Below, piece after piece: positions 8,805 to 15,833 of a stretch of DNA of 64,000 bases; the stretch's first letter is position 1, and each line of letters starts with the position of its first letter. The position numbers were made by a program, and so were the translations under genes. The notes beneath the pieces were generated by a model. The model searched no databases, was not told the origin of the DNA, and worked only from the letters and a program-made list of their open reading frames with translations. This DNA comes from Prochlorococcus marinus. GTDB lineage: Bacteria; Cyanobacteriota; Cyanobacteriia; PCC-6307; Cyanobiaceae. The stretch is taken from the NCBI RefSeq assembly GCF_001180305.1, contig NZ_CVSX01000041.1, forward strand, positions 164,319-228,318, read 5' to 3'.

Positions 8805-8999
8805 TTATTGACTTGAATTAAAACTTTCCCATTTTAAATTATCTTTTAAATCTTTAAAATCATTTGATAAAGAAACTAAATTTACCATTTGAAGGACTTG
8901 GTTTTTATTTAGCCTATCGATCATTATAAGTTTATTGAGCATTTCTAAAACAGATTTATCATTTATATTCATTCCAAGAAAAAAACTTAAATTTTCCAC
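8805..8999 (-). CDS. Hypothetical soluble protein, 64 aa
   Basis: The reverse-strand ATG at 8999 gives 64 residues with helical leucine-rich character (SVLEMLNKLIMIDRLNKNQVLQMVNL). No motif or family is recognised. It lies in a run of very small genes with no obvious operon partner, and coding status is plausible but not proven. Confidence 0.45.
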   Translation of the reverse strand: MENLSFFLGMNINDKSVLEMLNKLIMIDRLNKNQVLQMVNLVSLSNDFKDLKDNLKWESFNSSQ

Positions 9000-9158
9000 T
9001 TAGTCTATCTAAAAAAATAATAATTTTATAAATTTAATATTTTTATTTGTAAGTATAAAAAATAATTTATAAACTCATTAAACCTCATACTCTTATTCAT
9101 CCGAGAAAATATAGAACTCATTTTCTTAAAAATTCGTTTATTGTAAAAATAAAAAAAA

Positions 9159-9329
9159 ATGAAAAAAAATTCTAGTAAAGAATATTTGAATAGAGAAGAA
9201 GTAAACGAAATGATTGAATCAGCTATTAGAAGGCACAATAGAAGATCAACTATAATTTCAAGTGTACTAGGATGGATATTAATAGGAGGTTACTCATTTG
9301 GACTATTTCAAGCAGTACAAAACGTATAA
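9159..9329 (+). CDS. Small C-terminally anchored membrane protein, 56 aa
   Basis: ATG at 9159 begins a 56-residue protein. The first ~30 residues are charged and helical (YLNREEVNEMIESAIRRHNRR), and one transmembrane helix follows (about residues 31-52, TIISSVLGWILIGGYSFGLF). This layout, a cytoplasmic helix with a basic stop-transfer then a membrane anchor, makes coding likely. The opposite-strand frame at 9026-9238 is discounted. Function is unknown. Confidence 0.6.
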   Translation: MKKNSSKEYLNREEVNEMIESAIRRHNRRSTIISSVLGWILIGGYSFGLFQAVQNV

Positions 9330-9390
9330 TTTACGCTTTAAAGGGTTGAATTAGTGAGATGATAGATTAATAAAAGATATTGTTTTTTTT

Positions 9391-9612
9391 ATGAGGGAAT
9401 ATATTAAGGCAAATTTATCAGTTATTAGAAAATATTTTAATAAAAGAAAAAAATTTATATCTAAATTGAATAATGACTCGATAATGGAAGAATTCAAAGA
9501 ATGGAGTAAAGATCCAATACCAGAAATAGAATCAATATGGACTTTACCTGACTTGACAAGAAATGAAAGATTAAAAAATTTTTGTCGCTCAATTAAAAAA
9601 GAAATAAAATAA
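9391..9612 (+). CDS. Hypothetical basic protein, 73 aa
   Basis: The 73-residue product is lysine-rich and soluble, with the segment SIWTLPDLTRNERLKNFCRS near its C-terminus. No family is recognised. The antisense frame at 9351-9620 is longer but has the composition of a shadow, so this strand is chosen. Confidence 0.5.
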   Translation: MREYIKANLSVIRKYFNKRKKFISKLNNDSIMEEFKEWSKDPIPEIESIWTLPDLTRNERLKNFCRSIKKEIK

Positions 9613-9616
9613 TATT

Positions 9617-9775
9617 TCAACTACCTAGTTGAATATGGTTTATTTTTAAGTAAAAGTAACCAGCAAATCCAACCATATTCAATATTAATACGAAAATCCA
9701 AGCACCTACTGGTTGTTTAGAGTCGAACTTTTTAATTTTAATTTTATTCTTTAGCCTTTCAATGTATTTAGCCAT
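9617..9775 (-). CDS. Small membrane protein, 52 aa
   Basis: The reverse-strand ATG at 9775 encodes 52 residues: a basic start (MAKYIERLKNKIKIKKF), then a membrane span around residues 22-43 (VGAWIFVLILNMVGFAGYFYL). The topology resembles small photosynthetic-membrane subunits or Hlips, but the Hlip ExxNGR motif is absent, so it is not called one. Its stop lies 4 bp beyond the stop of the convergent 73-residue gene. Confidence 0.55.
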   Translation of the reverse strand: MAKYIERLKNKIKIKKFDSKQPVGAWIFVLILNMVGFAGYFYLKINHIQLGS

Positions 9776-10073
9776 AATTAAAGTTATTGATTAAAGAATA
9801 ATTTTAATTATAGTGAGTTGAATTAAGAGGAATATTAAATAAAAATAATTTCATCTCAATTTTTATTTTCGAGCCTTTTAATAGGATATTTTATTAATTC
9901 CTTTTTTAAGTTTTTTAAAAGTTTATTATGATTCAAAATTGTAAACTTTCTAGTAAAGGAATAATGCCAATTCATTGAATTTGAAAAAAACTTGCTAATT
10001 TATTATCTATAAAATTATAATACTCTATACGGTCATTAAGACCTAAAATATTTTAAATAAGGATGAATCTTTC
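9776..10073. other. Intergenic stretch with no gene seen
   Basis: About 300 bases of very AT-rich sequence lie between the divergent 52-residue membrane protein and the peroxiredoxin gene. Only trivial frames under 20 codons occur. It presumably holds promoters for both neighbours; a TATAAT-like box (tctataaaattataatactc, near 10005-10025) sits about 50 bp before the peroxiredoxin start. No convincing stem-loop was found. Confidence 0.4.
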
Positions 10074-10658
10074 ATGAGCTTAAGAGTTGGACAAGAAGCA
10101 CCTGATTTCAGTGCTACAGCAGTATATGATCAAGAGTTTAAGGAAATTACACTCTCAGGTCTAAGAGGTAAGTGGGTTGTTTTATTTTTCTACCCACTAG
10201 ACTTTACGTTTGTATGTCCAACAGAGATCACTGCATTTAGTGATAGATATAAAGATTTCTCATCACTTAATACAGAAATACTTGGAGTATCAGTAGATAG
10301 CAAACACTGTCATTTGGCTTGGATACAAACCCCTAGAAACGAGGGTGGGATTGGGGATATAAGCTATCCATTAGTCTCAGACTTAAAAAGAGAAATCTGC
10401 CAGGCATACAATGTCCTTAATGATGATGGTGAAGCAGATAGAGGTTTATTTCTAATCAATCCTGACGGAATAGTTATGCACACAACTGTAAATAAAGCCC
10501 CTGTAGGTAGAAATGTTGATGAAACGCTAAGAATCCTTCAAGGGTATCAATACGTTGCGGCAAACCCTGATGAAGTATGCCCAGCAAACTGGACTCCAGG
10601 CGAGAAAACAATGTTAGAGGACCCCAAAGGTAGTAAAGAATATTTTTCTGCGCTATAG
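10074..10658 (+). CDS. Typical 2-Cys peroxiredoxin
   Basis: This thiol peroxidase reduces hydrogen peroxide and alkyl hydroperoxides using thioredoxin. The peroxidatic cysteine is in [16 protein letters not shown] (about residues 43-58), and the resolving cysteine is in [14 protein letters not shown] near the C-terminus. [13 protein letters not shown], the GG(L/I/V)G-type motif linked to sensitivity to overoxidation, is also present. The length of 194 is standard. It stands alone on the plus strand and is an expected antioxidant in a catalase-poor phototroph. Names vary (ahpC/tsa/prx), so no symbol is given. Confidence 0.94.
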   Translation: MSLRVGQEAPDFSATAVYDQEFKEITLSGLRGKWVVLFFYPLDFTFVCPTEITAFSDRYKDFSSLNTEILGVSVDSKHCHLAWIQTPRNEGGIGDISYPLVSDLKREICQAYNVLNDDGEADRGLFLINPDGIVMHTTVNKAPVGRNVDETLRILQGYQYVAANPDEVCPANWTPGEKTMLEDPKGSKEYFSAL

Positions 10659-10673
10659 ATTTCTAAAAAACTT

Positions 10674-11426
10674 CTAAGAAAATACTGAATAAAAAATAAT
10701 TATAAAAAAATAAAAAATAAAGATTTTCAAAAAGTTGACCATTTCTCCTTTAATAGGCATAGAAATGGCCCAGTCACTTAAATTAGATTTATATGACAGA
10801 AAAGACCATATAAAATAAAATATTTCTATTGCTATTAAGTTAAACACATTAATTAAATTAATGTTATTTAATGGATAATATTTGTAGATATGAAATTGAT
10901 CATCAATATTAATATTATTAATTTGGAGATACCATATAAAAATAGAAATCAAAATGAAATTTACTAATATTAATTTCTTAAAGAGAATTCTAAATTTCCT
11001 AAAAATTAAAAAAATAGCAATAAAAAATATCAAAAAATTTAACTGAAAAATACCGGGTTGTTGAAATTTAATTCCCTCGAGAAATAAATTAGATATAAAA
11101 TCAAAAACTAAATAAAAATAATCAACTATTAAGTAAGAAAGAGATAGTAAATTTATCGCTACTAGAAATAATAAAGTTTTCCCTTTAATTATTTTTTTAC
11201 TGCTAATACTATTATTGTTAAATTTATAGTATGTGAAGTAATTTAATGAGTTTAAACATATCAGAATAGGACATATTATACCACTCAAAAAGTAAAGAAT
11301 TGAATAAATAGAAACAACATTATTATTGAATAAATATAAATTAAACCATTGTTTTTGAACAAATGGAATAACAAGCAAGAATGAAAGTGTAATAATCAAA
11401 CTTGATGAGTTGTTTTTTATTATCAA
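10674..11426 (-). CDS. Polytopic membrane protein, unknown function, downstream of FtsH-like gene
   Basis: The 250-residue product is strongly hydrophobic, with about six to seven predicted spans separated by short polar loops (for example LIITLSFLLVIPFV near the start, ILYFLSGIICPILICL, KTLLFLVAINLLSLSYLIV, FLKIFIFYFFIIIFYSVFS at the end). The segment ILICLNSLNYFTYYKF is vaguely like other cyanobacterial membrane proteins of unknown role, but I recognise no family. It begins 39 bp after the FtsH-like gene on the same strand, so the two are probably one operon. A partnership with that protein is inference only. Confidence 0.75.
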   Translation of the reverse strand: MIIKNNSSSLIITLSFLLVIPFVQKQWFNLYLFNNNVVSIYSILYFLSGIICPILICLNSLNYFTYYKFNNNSISSKKIIKGKTLLFLVAINLLSLSYLIVDYFYLVFDFISNLFLEGIKFQQPGIFQLNFLIFFIAIFLIFRKFRILFKKLILVNFILISIFIWYLQINNINIDDQFHIYKYYPLNNINLINVFNLIAIEIFYFIWSFLSYKSNLSDWAISMPIKGEMVNFLKIFIFYFFIIIFYSVFS

Positions 11427-11465
11427 GAAAAAATTTATTTATTTTTTAAATTTAAAACAATTAAA

Positions 11466-13220
11466 TCAAACTTTCAACATTTTAGAAGTTGTTAATTTAA
11501 AAACCTTCTTATCTATAGTTTCCTGATTTAAAAGTATATCAACTAATTTATCGAGTAAGTCTCTATTTCTTTTTAATATTTTTATTGAGTTATTTAATGA
11601 AATTTTAGAAATCTTTATGATTTCATTATCAATTCTAGAACTAGTATTTTCTGCTATGAGAGGCTTTCTTCTAAATAATCCATCTCCCAAAAACATTTCA
11701 TTATTATCAGAATCCATTGAAATTGGACCAATAATTGAAAATCCGTATTTTGTAACCATTTCCCTTACAATATTCGTCGCGTAAGAGATATCATTTATAG
11801 AGCATTGCGTTATTTCACTTTCACCAAAAACTATCGTTTCTGCCGCTCTTCCAGCTAGAGCAATTTCAATTTTTGAAAATAATAATTTTTTTGAAATCAA
11901 GCCACTAGAAATTACATCTTCGTCAGGGCATATTTTTGTATATCCTCCTATAGATCCAGATCTAGGTAAAATCGTAATCTTTTCAACTGAATCAATTCCA
12001 TTTTTCACTGCAGATACAATTGCTCTGCCTACCTCGTTATAAGCAATAATTTTTTTCATATTTGGAGAAGTTATTAATGTACTTCTCAGGCCAATAGTGA
12101 TTTTATCAAGAGCATTTTCTATATGATGATCACTGATTAATTTAGATTCATCCCTTGCACAGTGAATAGCACTCTCGTTCATCAAATTTGCAAGATCTGC
12201 TCCTGAAAATCCAACCGTTCTAGAGGCCCAATATCCTAAGTCAACTTCGCTTGATAGTGGTTTGGAAAGGGAGTGAACTGAAAGAATTTTTTTTCTACCA
12301 TCTAAATCAGGAAGCATTACTTCAATCTTCCTATCAAATCTACCTGGTCTTAATAATGCTGAATCCAAAATATCTGGTCTGTTTGTGGCTGCTAAAACAA
12401 TAATCCCCGAATTATCAGCAAAACCATCTAATTCTGTTAGAAGCTGATTAAGGGTTTGTTCCCTTTCATCATTTCCACCTCCAATCCCAGAACCTCTTTG
12501 CCTACCGATAGAATCAATTTCATCAATGAAAATTATACAAGGAGATTTTTCCTTAGCCTTAGAGAATAGATCCCGAACGCGGCTCGCACCAACACCAACA
12601 AAAAGTTCTACAAACTCTGATGCCGATATTGATAGAAAAGGCACTCCTGATTCACCTGCAATTGCTTTAGCCAATAATGTTTTACCTGTTCCTGGTGGGC
12701 CAATTAGAAGAACTCCTTTAGGAACTTTTGCTCCAAGATTTTCAAATTTCTTAGGTTCTTTCAAAAATGTTATTACCTCTTTTAATTCCTCAGCGGCTTC
12801 AGGTACACCAGCTACATCATCGAATCTCGTTTCTACATCATCAATAGTTACAAATTTAGCTTGATTTTTGGTAAAACCAAAGGCTCTGGATGCCAATTTT
12901 GATGTACTCCTCAGAATTAAAACTATAGCTAATATGAAAATCAGGAAAAGACTTATTGAAGCAAATGAATTAGCCGCTGATGCTTCTTTTCTACTATTAT
13001 TAATAGTGAGATCCACCTTATTTTCAGTAGCCTTTTCAAGGATTAGTTGATCGTTGTAAAGGATCGGTATTTTAAATTTATCGCCATTTTTATACAAAAC
13101 ATCAATTTCTCTCTGCCTAGGATAGAAAAATATTGATTCTATTTTCCCCGTCTCTATATCCTTTAGAAGATCCGAATAACTTGATTTAGAATCTGAATAT
13201 GAGAATTTTGATCTAAACAC
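11466..13220 (-). CDS. FtsH-like AAA+ protein with disrupted protease site (FtsHi-type)
   Basis: FtsH proteins are membrane-bound hexameric ATPase-metalloproteases. Here the ATPase half is intact: Walker A GPPGTGKT (residues 174-181), Walker B IIFIDEID (about 229-236), and the second region of homology with [11 protein letters not shown]. The zinc motif HEAGH is replaced by NEVGR (residues 395-399), so both zinc histidines are lost while the glutamate remains; an Asp in SINDIS could be the old third ligand. Peptidase activity is not expected. The start is GTG at 13220, with an in-frame stop three codons upstream, so the usual first transmembrane helix is absent; one span remains near residues 86-103. 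It resembles plant FtsHi proteins. It may act as an unfoldase or as a partner of active FtsH subunits (inference). Confidence 0.9.
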   Translation of the reverse strand: MFRSKFSYSDSKSSYSDLLKDIETGKIESIFFYPRQREIDVLYKNGDKFKIPILYNDQLILEKATENKVDLTINNSRKEASAANSFASISLFLIFILAIVLILRSTSKLASRAFGFTKNQAKFVTIDDVETRFDDVAGVPEAAEELKEVITFLKEPKKFENLGAKVPKGVLLIGPPGTGKTLLAKAIAGESGVPFLSISASEFVELFVGVGASRVRDLFSKAKEKSPCIIFIDEIDSIGRQRGSGIGGGNDEREQTLNQLLTELDGFADNSGIIVLAATNRPDILDSALLRPGRFDRKIEVMLPDLDGRKKILSVHSLSKPLSSEVDLGYWASRTVGFSGADLANLMNESAIHCARDESKLISDHHIENALDKITIGLRSTLITSPNMKKIIAYNEVGRAIVSAVKNGIDSVEKITILPRSGSIGGYTKICPDEDVISSGLISKKLLFSKIEIALAGRAAETIVFGESEITQCSINDISYATNIVREMVTKYGFSIIGPISMDSDNNEMFLGDGLFRRKPLIAENTSSRIDNEIIKISKISLNNSIKILKRNRDLLDKLVDILLNQETIDKKVFKLTTSKMLKV

Positions 13221-13351
13221 TAATCTTTACAAGTGATTAATAAAGCATATATGCTTATTTAAAAAATTGACGTATATAAACAAAATATACTCAAAAGTTT
13301 TGGAGTTAACCAGTTAAAGGTTATATTATTATGAGGAAATAAATAAACAGA

Positions 13352-13525
13352 ATGGCTGTACCAAAGAAGAAAAAATCAAAGAGTAAAAGGAACCAAAGGC
13401 ATGCTGTCTGGAAAGGTAAAGCATCAATAGCAGCTCAAAAAGCTATATCTTTAGGTAAATCAGTTTTAACTGGGAAAGCCCAAGGATTTGTTTATCCTAT
13501 TGAAGAAGAAGAAGAAGAAGAATAG
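13352..13525 (+). CDS. rpmF: 50S ribosomal protein L32
   Basis: This 57-residue large-subunit protein begins [20 protein letters not shown], the cyanobacterial/plastid L32 signature. It ends in an unusual run of seven glutamates encoded by GAA/GAG repeats (13503-13522). It is divergent from the FtsH-like gene across a 130-bp spacer that should contain both promoters. Confidence 0.95.
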   Translation: MAVPKKKKSKSKRNQRHAVWKGKASIAAQKAISLGKSVLTGKAQGFVYPIEEEEEEE

Positions 13526-13528
13526 CTT

Positions 13529-13855
13529 TTAAGATCCTAATTTAAATGCCTCAAGTATAACGGCATAAATTGCACCTATTCTTAATTTATCAACTACGGT
13601 CCACACATAATAAAATTTTGAACTTGAGGGAGGTTTTATTCTTATAATGATTTCAATAAAAACAATAATTATTGGGACCATAATCAACTCATTTTTACCT
13701 TCAGATATAAATTTTGTAAGAAAATTTGCGAATAAAAAATAACCTGTCAAAACAGAAATTAGACCAATAGATTTTGTCCTCCAAGTATCACTTAGAAAAC
13801 CAAAAAATAAATTATTTAACTGGTAGGTAATTCTTGAAAAATTAGTTTTTTGCAT
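13529..13855 (-). CDS. Ycf20-like membrane protein (DUF565)
   Basis: The 108-residue protein belongs to the Ycf20/DUF565 family of cyanobacteria and plastids, which in algae is linked to non-photochemical quenching. Three hydrophobic segments are visible, and the C-terminus carries the family pattern TVVDKLRIGAIYAVILEAFKL. Its start overlaps the end of the HAD hydrolase gene by 14 bp on the same strand, and it converges with rpmF, only 3 bp separating the ends. The biochemical role is unknown. Confidence 0.8.
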   Translation of the reverse strand: MQKTNFSRITYQLNNLFFGFLSDTWRTKSIGLISVLTGYFLFANFLTKFISEGKNELIMVPIIIVFIEIIIRIKPPSSSKFYYVWTVVDKLRIGAIYAVILEAFKLGS

Positions 13856-14606
13856 TACTAAAAGAAACTAAATAATCATTCAGAAAGTTATAGTCAACAT
13901 ATGTTTTTTTTAGTTTAGGGCCTTTAATTACATTTGCCACATTATTCTCATCACCAAGATTATCTAAAATACAATCTAATTTAATATTTTCCTCAAGAAC
14001 AATTGGGATATTTGAAGGAACAAAAATTGTAGGCAAGTTAGCGGCTAAAGATGATTTCAACCCTGGATTGGAGTCTTCAAAAACAATTGAGTTGTTTTTG
14101 TTTATACCACTTAATTGTATTGCCTTTAAATATGGTAATGGATTTGGTTTCTTTAATTCAACGTCTTCACTTGAAATTACGAACTCAAAAGGGTTGAAGT
14201 CATTAAAAAGATTTTCAAGAAGTAGATTGACTTGATTTCTTGAACTTGAAGTAACAATAAATTGTCTTACTTTTTTTCTATGCAATTCATTTATTAATCT
14301 AAAAACACCAGTTTTGAAACTTACGCAATTTTTTTTTATAATTTCTAAATAATGAACCTGCTTTGTTTCATGAATTTTGAGAATTAAATCTTCTGAGAAA
14401 TCATCGTTATTCGATTTAGCGTAGTAGGCAATCCTATTTTTGCCCCCATTTATCTTCAAAAGTTTTATGTATTTATTAGTATCCCAATTCCATTTAATAC
14501 CAAGGTCATGGAAAGCATTATTAAAAGCAGGTAAATGAGCTTCTAATTCAGTGTTTGCGATGGTACCATCTAAATCCCAATAAACACCCTCCAGATACGA
14601 CACCAA
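13842..14606 (-). CDS. HAD-superfamily hydrolase, CbbY/beta-phosphoglucomutase-like
   Basis: The protein has the four HAD motifs: WDLDGTIANTE (residues 9-19; nucleophile Asp and acid Asp), IVTSSSRNQV (motif II), the lysine in ELKKPNP (motif III), and IVFEDSNPGLKSS (motif IV). A helical cap of the C1 type follows motif I. It probably dephosphorylates a small sugar phosphate, perhaps xylulose-1,5-bisphosphate if it is a CbbY orthologue; the substrate is inferred. The start is TTG at 14606 or GTG at 14603. At 254 residues it fits the family. Confidence 0.85.
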   Translation of the reverse strand: MVSYLEGVYWDLDGTIANTELEAHLPAFNNAFHDLGIKWNWDTNKYIKLLKINGGKNRIAYYAKSNNDDFSEDLILKIHETKQVHYLEIIKKNCVSFKTGVFRLINELHRKKVRQFIVTSSSRNQVNLLLENLFNDFNPFEFVISSEDVELKKPNPLPYLKAIQLSGINKNNSIVFEDSNPGLKSSLAANLPTIFVPSNIPIVLEENIKLDCILDNLGDENNVANVIKGPKLKKTYVDYNFLNDYLVSFSNAKN

Positions 14607-14618
14607 AAAGAATTTCTT

Positions 14619-14696
14619 TTATTTACGGTAAAATACAAGAGCAATTATTGCTGGTCCTGCTAACGCAACTACAGCTAAAGGAATAAGTGTTGCCAT
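14619..14696 (-). CDS. 25-residue membrane peptide resembling Psb30/Ycf12
   Basis: A 25-residue frame from ATG at 14696 reads as one hydrophobic helix followed by YRK. The piece ALAGPAIIALVFYRK recalls the AGPxII...R end of Psb30 (Ycf12), a peripheral single-span subunit of photosystem II. The resemblance is short and the N-terminus is truncated compared with that family, so the name is not assigned. It is 12 bp upstream of the HAD gene on the same strand. Photosynthetic complexes often contain peptides of this size. Confidence 0.5.
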   Translation of the reverse strand: MATLIPLAVVALAGPAIIALVFYRK

Positions 14697-14778
14697 GATT
14701 AATGAATATGTTTTGTGATACTATTTTTACAAATAAATGACGAAACTGTACTGATACGTTACAAGATTGAATTAAATT

Positions 14779-15126
14779 ATGAAATCATGGACATGTATAG
14801 AAAATTGTGGAGCTTGTTGTAAATTCGACTTGAACGAAAGAAGTGATTTGGCTAACAAACTAAATAAAGAAGATATAGCTTTGATAAATTCGATGACGGC
14901 TAAAGACGGTTGGTGTAAAAACCTAGACAGAGAAAGTAAAAAATGCTTAATTTATGAAACCAGACCACATTTTTGCCGAGTAAATGAATTTTCAACTGCA
15001 TTTAAAGGATATTTGAAATCTGGTGATAAATTTTTAATAGATTGCTGCAAACAACATATTTCATCAAATTATGGATTCCAAAGTAAAGAGATGAAAACTT
15101 TTAGAATTGCTGTCTCAGGAAAATGA
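14779..15126 (+). CDS. YkgJ-family CxxCxxC-type metal-binding protein
   Basis: The 115-residue protein begins with the family pattern WTCIENCGACCKFD (residues 4-17) and has further cysteines in GWCKNL, KKCLIYETRPHFCRV and DCCKQH. The family is annotated as a zinc- or iron-chelating domain; its physiological task is not settled. Its stop overlaps the start of the first UPF0016 transporter gene (ATGA), so the two are translationally coupled. That links a metal-binding protein with metal transporters. Confidence 0.82.
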   Translation: MKSWTCIENCGACCKFDLNERSDLANKLNKEDIALINSMTAKDGWCKNLDRESKKCLIYETRPHFCRVNEFSTAFKGYLKSGDKFLIDCCKQHISSNYGFQSKEMKTFRIAVSGK

Positions 15127-15449
15127 ATAGTAAATTAGAAAAAAAAGAAAACAATATAGAAAAAAGTTTTTTTTCTATATTCATAACGACTTTTACAACA
15201 ATTTTTATTGCTGAACTTGGCGATAAAACTCAGATAGCTACATTAATGCTCTCTGCTGAATCGGGCAGGCCAATAATTGTTTTTCTTGGAAGTTCTCTAG
15301 CATTGATAAGCTCTAGCATAGTAGGAGTTCTTATTGGTAAATGGGTATCAAAAAAAATATCTCCGAGTAAATTCGCTTTATTTACTGGTGCTTTAATGAT
15401 AATGATAAGTATATTTTTAGCTTATGAAACTTTCAAAAATTATTTATAA
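15123..15449 (+). CDS. Half-size UPF0016/GDT1 cation transporter, first of two
   Basis: The UPF0016 family (Gdt1, TMEM165, Mnx) exports Mn2+ or Ca2+ by proton exchange. Full-length members have two repeats of three helices, each with ExGDK(S/T). This 108-residue protein holds one repeat: ELGDKT is at residues 31-36, and about three hydrophobic segments follow. A charged ~15-residue N-terminal leader precedes the first span. It is directly followed, with no gap, by a second single-repeat gene, so the active unit is probably a heterodimer. In cyanobacteria Mnx supplies or relieves thylakoid Mn2+. Confidence 0.88.
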   Translation: MNSKLEKKENNIEKSFFSIFITTFTTIFIAELGDKTQIATLMLSAESGRPIIVFLGSSLALISSSIVGVLIGKWVSKKISPSKFALFTGALMIMISIFLAYETFKNYL

Positions 15450-15761
15450 ATGGTTTTAAGTTTATTACTATCAACATTTTTAACCGTTTTCATAGCTGAA
15501 TTAGGTGACAAAACTCAACTAGCTACTTTAACTATAAGCGGCACTTCAAATAAACCATTAGCAGTTTTTCTAGGATCTTCTTCAGCACTTGTTTTTGCAA
15601 GTTTATTAGGAGCGTTAACAGGTGGTTCTATTTCAAGTTTTTTACCTGAAGTAGTTCTTAAGTCTATAGCTTCAATTACATTTTTTATAATTGGTATAAG
15701 GCTTTTTATCAACTCTTTCACCATCGTAAAAGAAGAAAAAGAGGAGAAAGAAAATAATTAG
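15450..15761 (+). CDS. Half-size UPF0016/GDT1 cation transporter, second of two
   Basis: This 103-residue protein is the partner repeat: ELGDKT sits at residues 17-22 in the first helix, followed by two more spans and a charged C-terminal tail (VKEEKEEKENN). The ATG immediately follows the TAA of the first half gene, so translation is almost certainly coupled. Together the two give the six-helix, two-motif arrangement of the fused transporters. The ion (Mn2+ or Ca2+) cannot be decided from sequence alone. Confidence 0.88.
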   Translation: MVLSLLLSTFLTVFIAELGDKTQLATLTISGTSNKPLAVFLGSSSALVFASLLGALTGGSISSFLPEVVLKSIASITFFIIGIRLFINSFTIVKEEKEEKENN

Positions 15762-15833
15762 TTTTAAGCTTGTATATAAGATGTAATAATAGGGTATATA
15801 TTAATTAATTAATTAATAATTTTCATTCATCCC

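Noticed and set aside
9351..9620. 89-codon minus-strand frame
   Set aside because: The plus-strand 73-residue frame has better amino-acid composition; this one is its mirror.
12526..12864. 112-codon plus-strand frame inside the FtsH-like gene
   Set aside because: It mirrors the conserved AAA domain in antisense, and its composition is that of a shadow frame.
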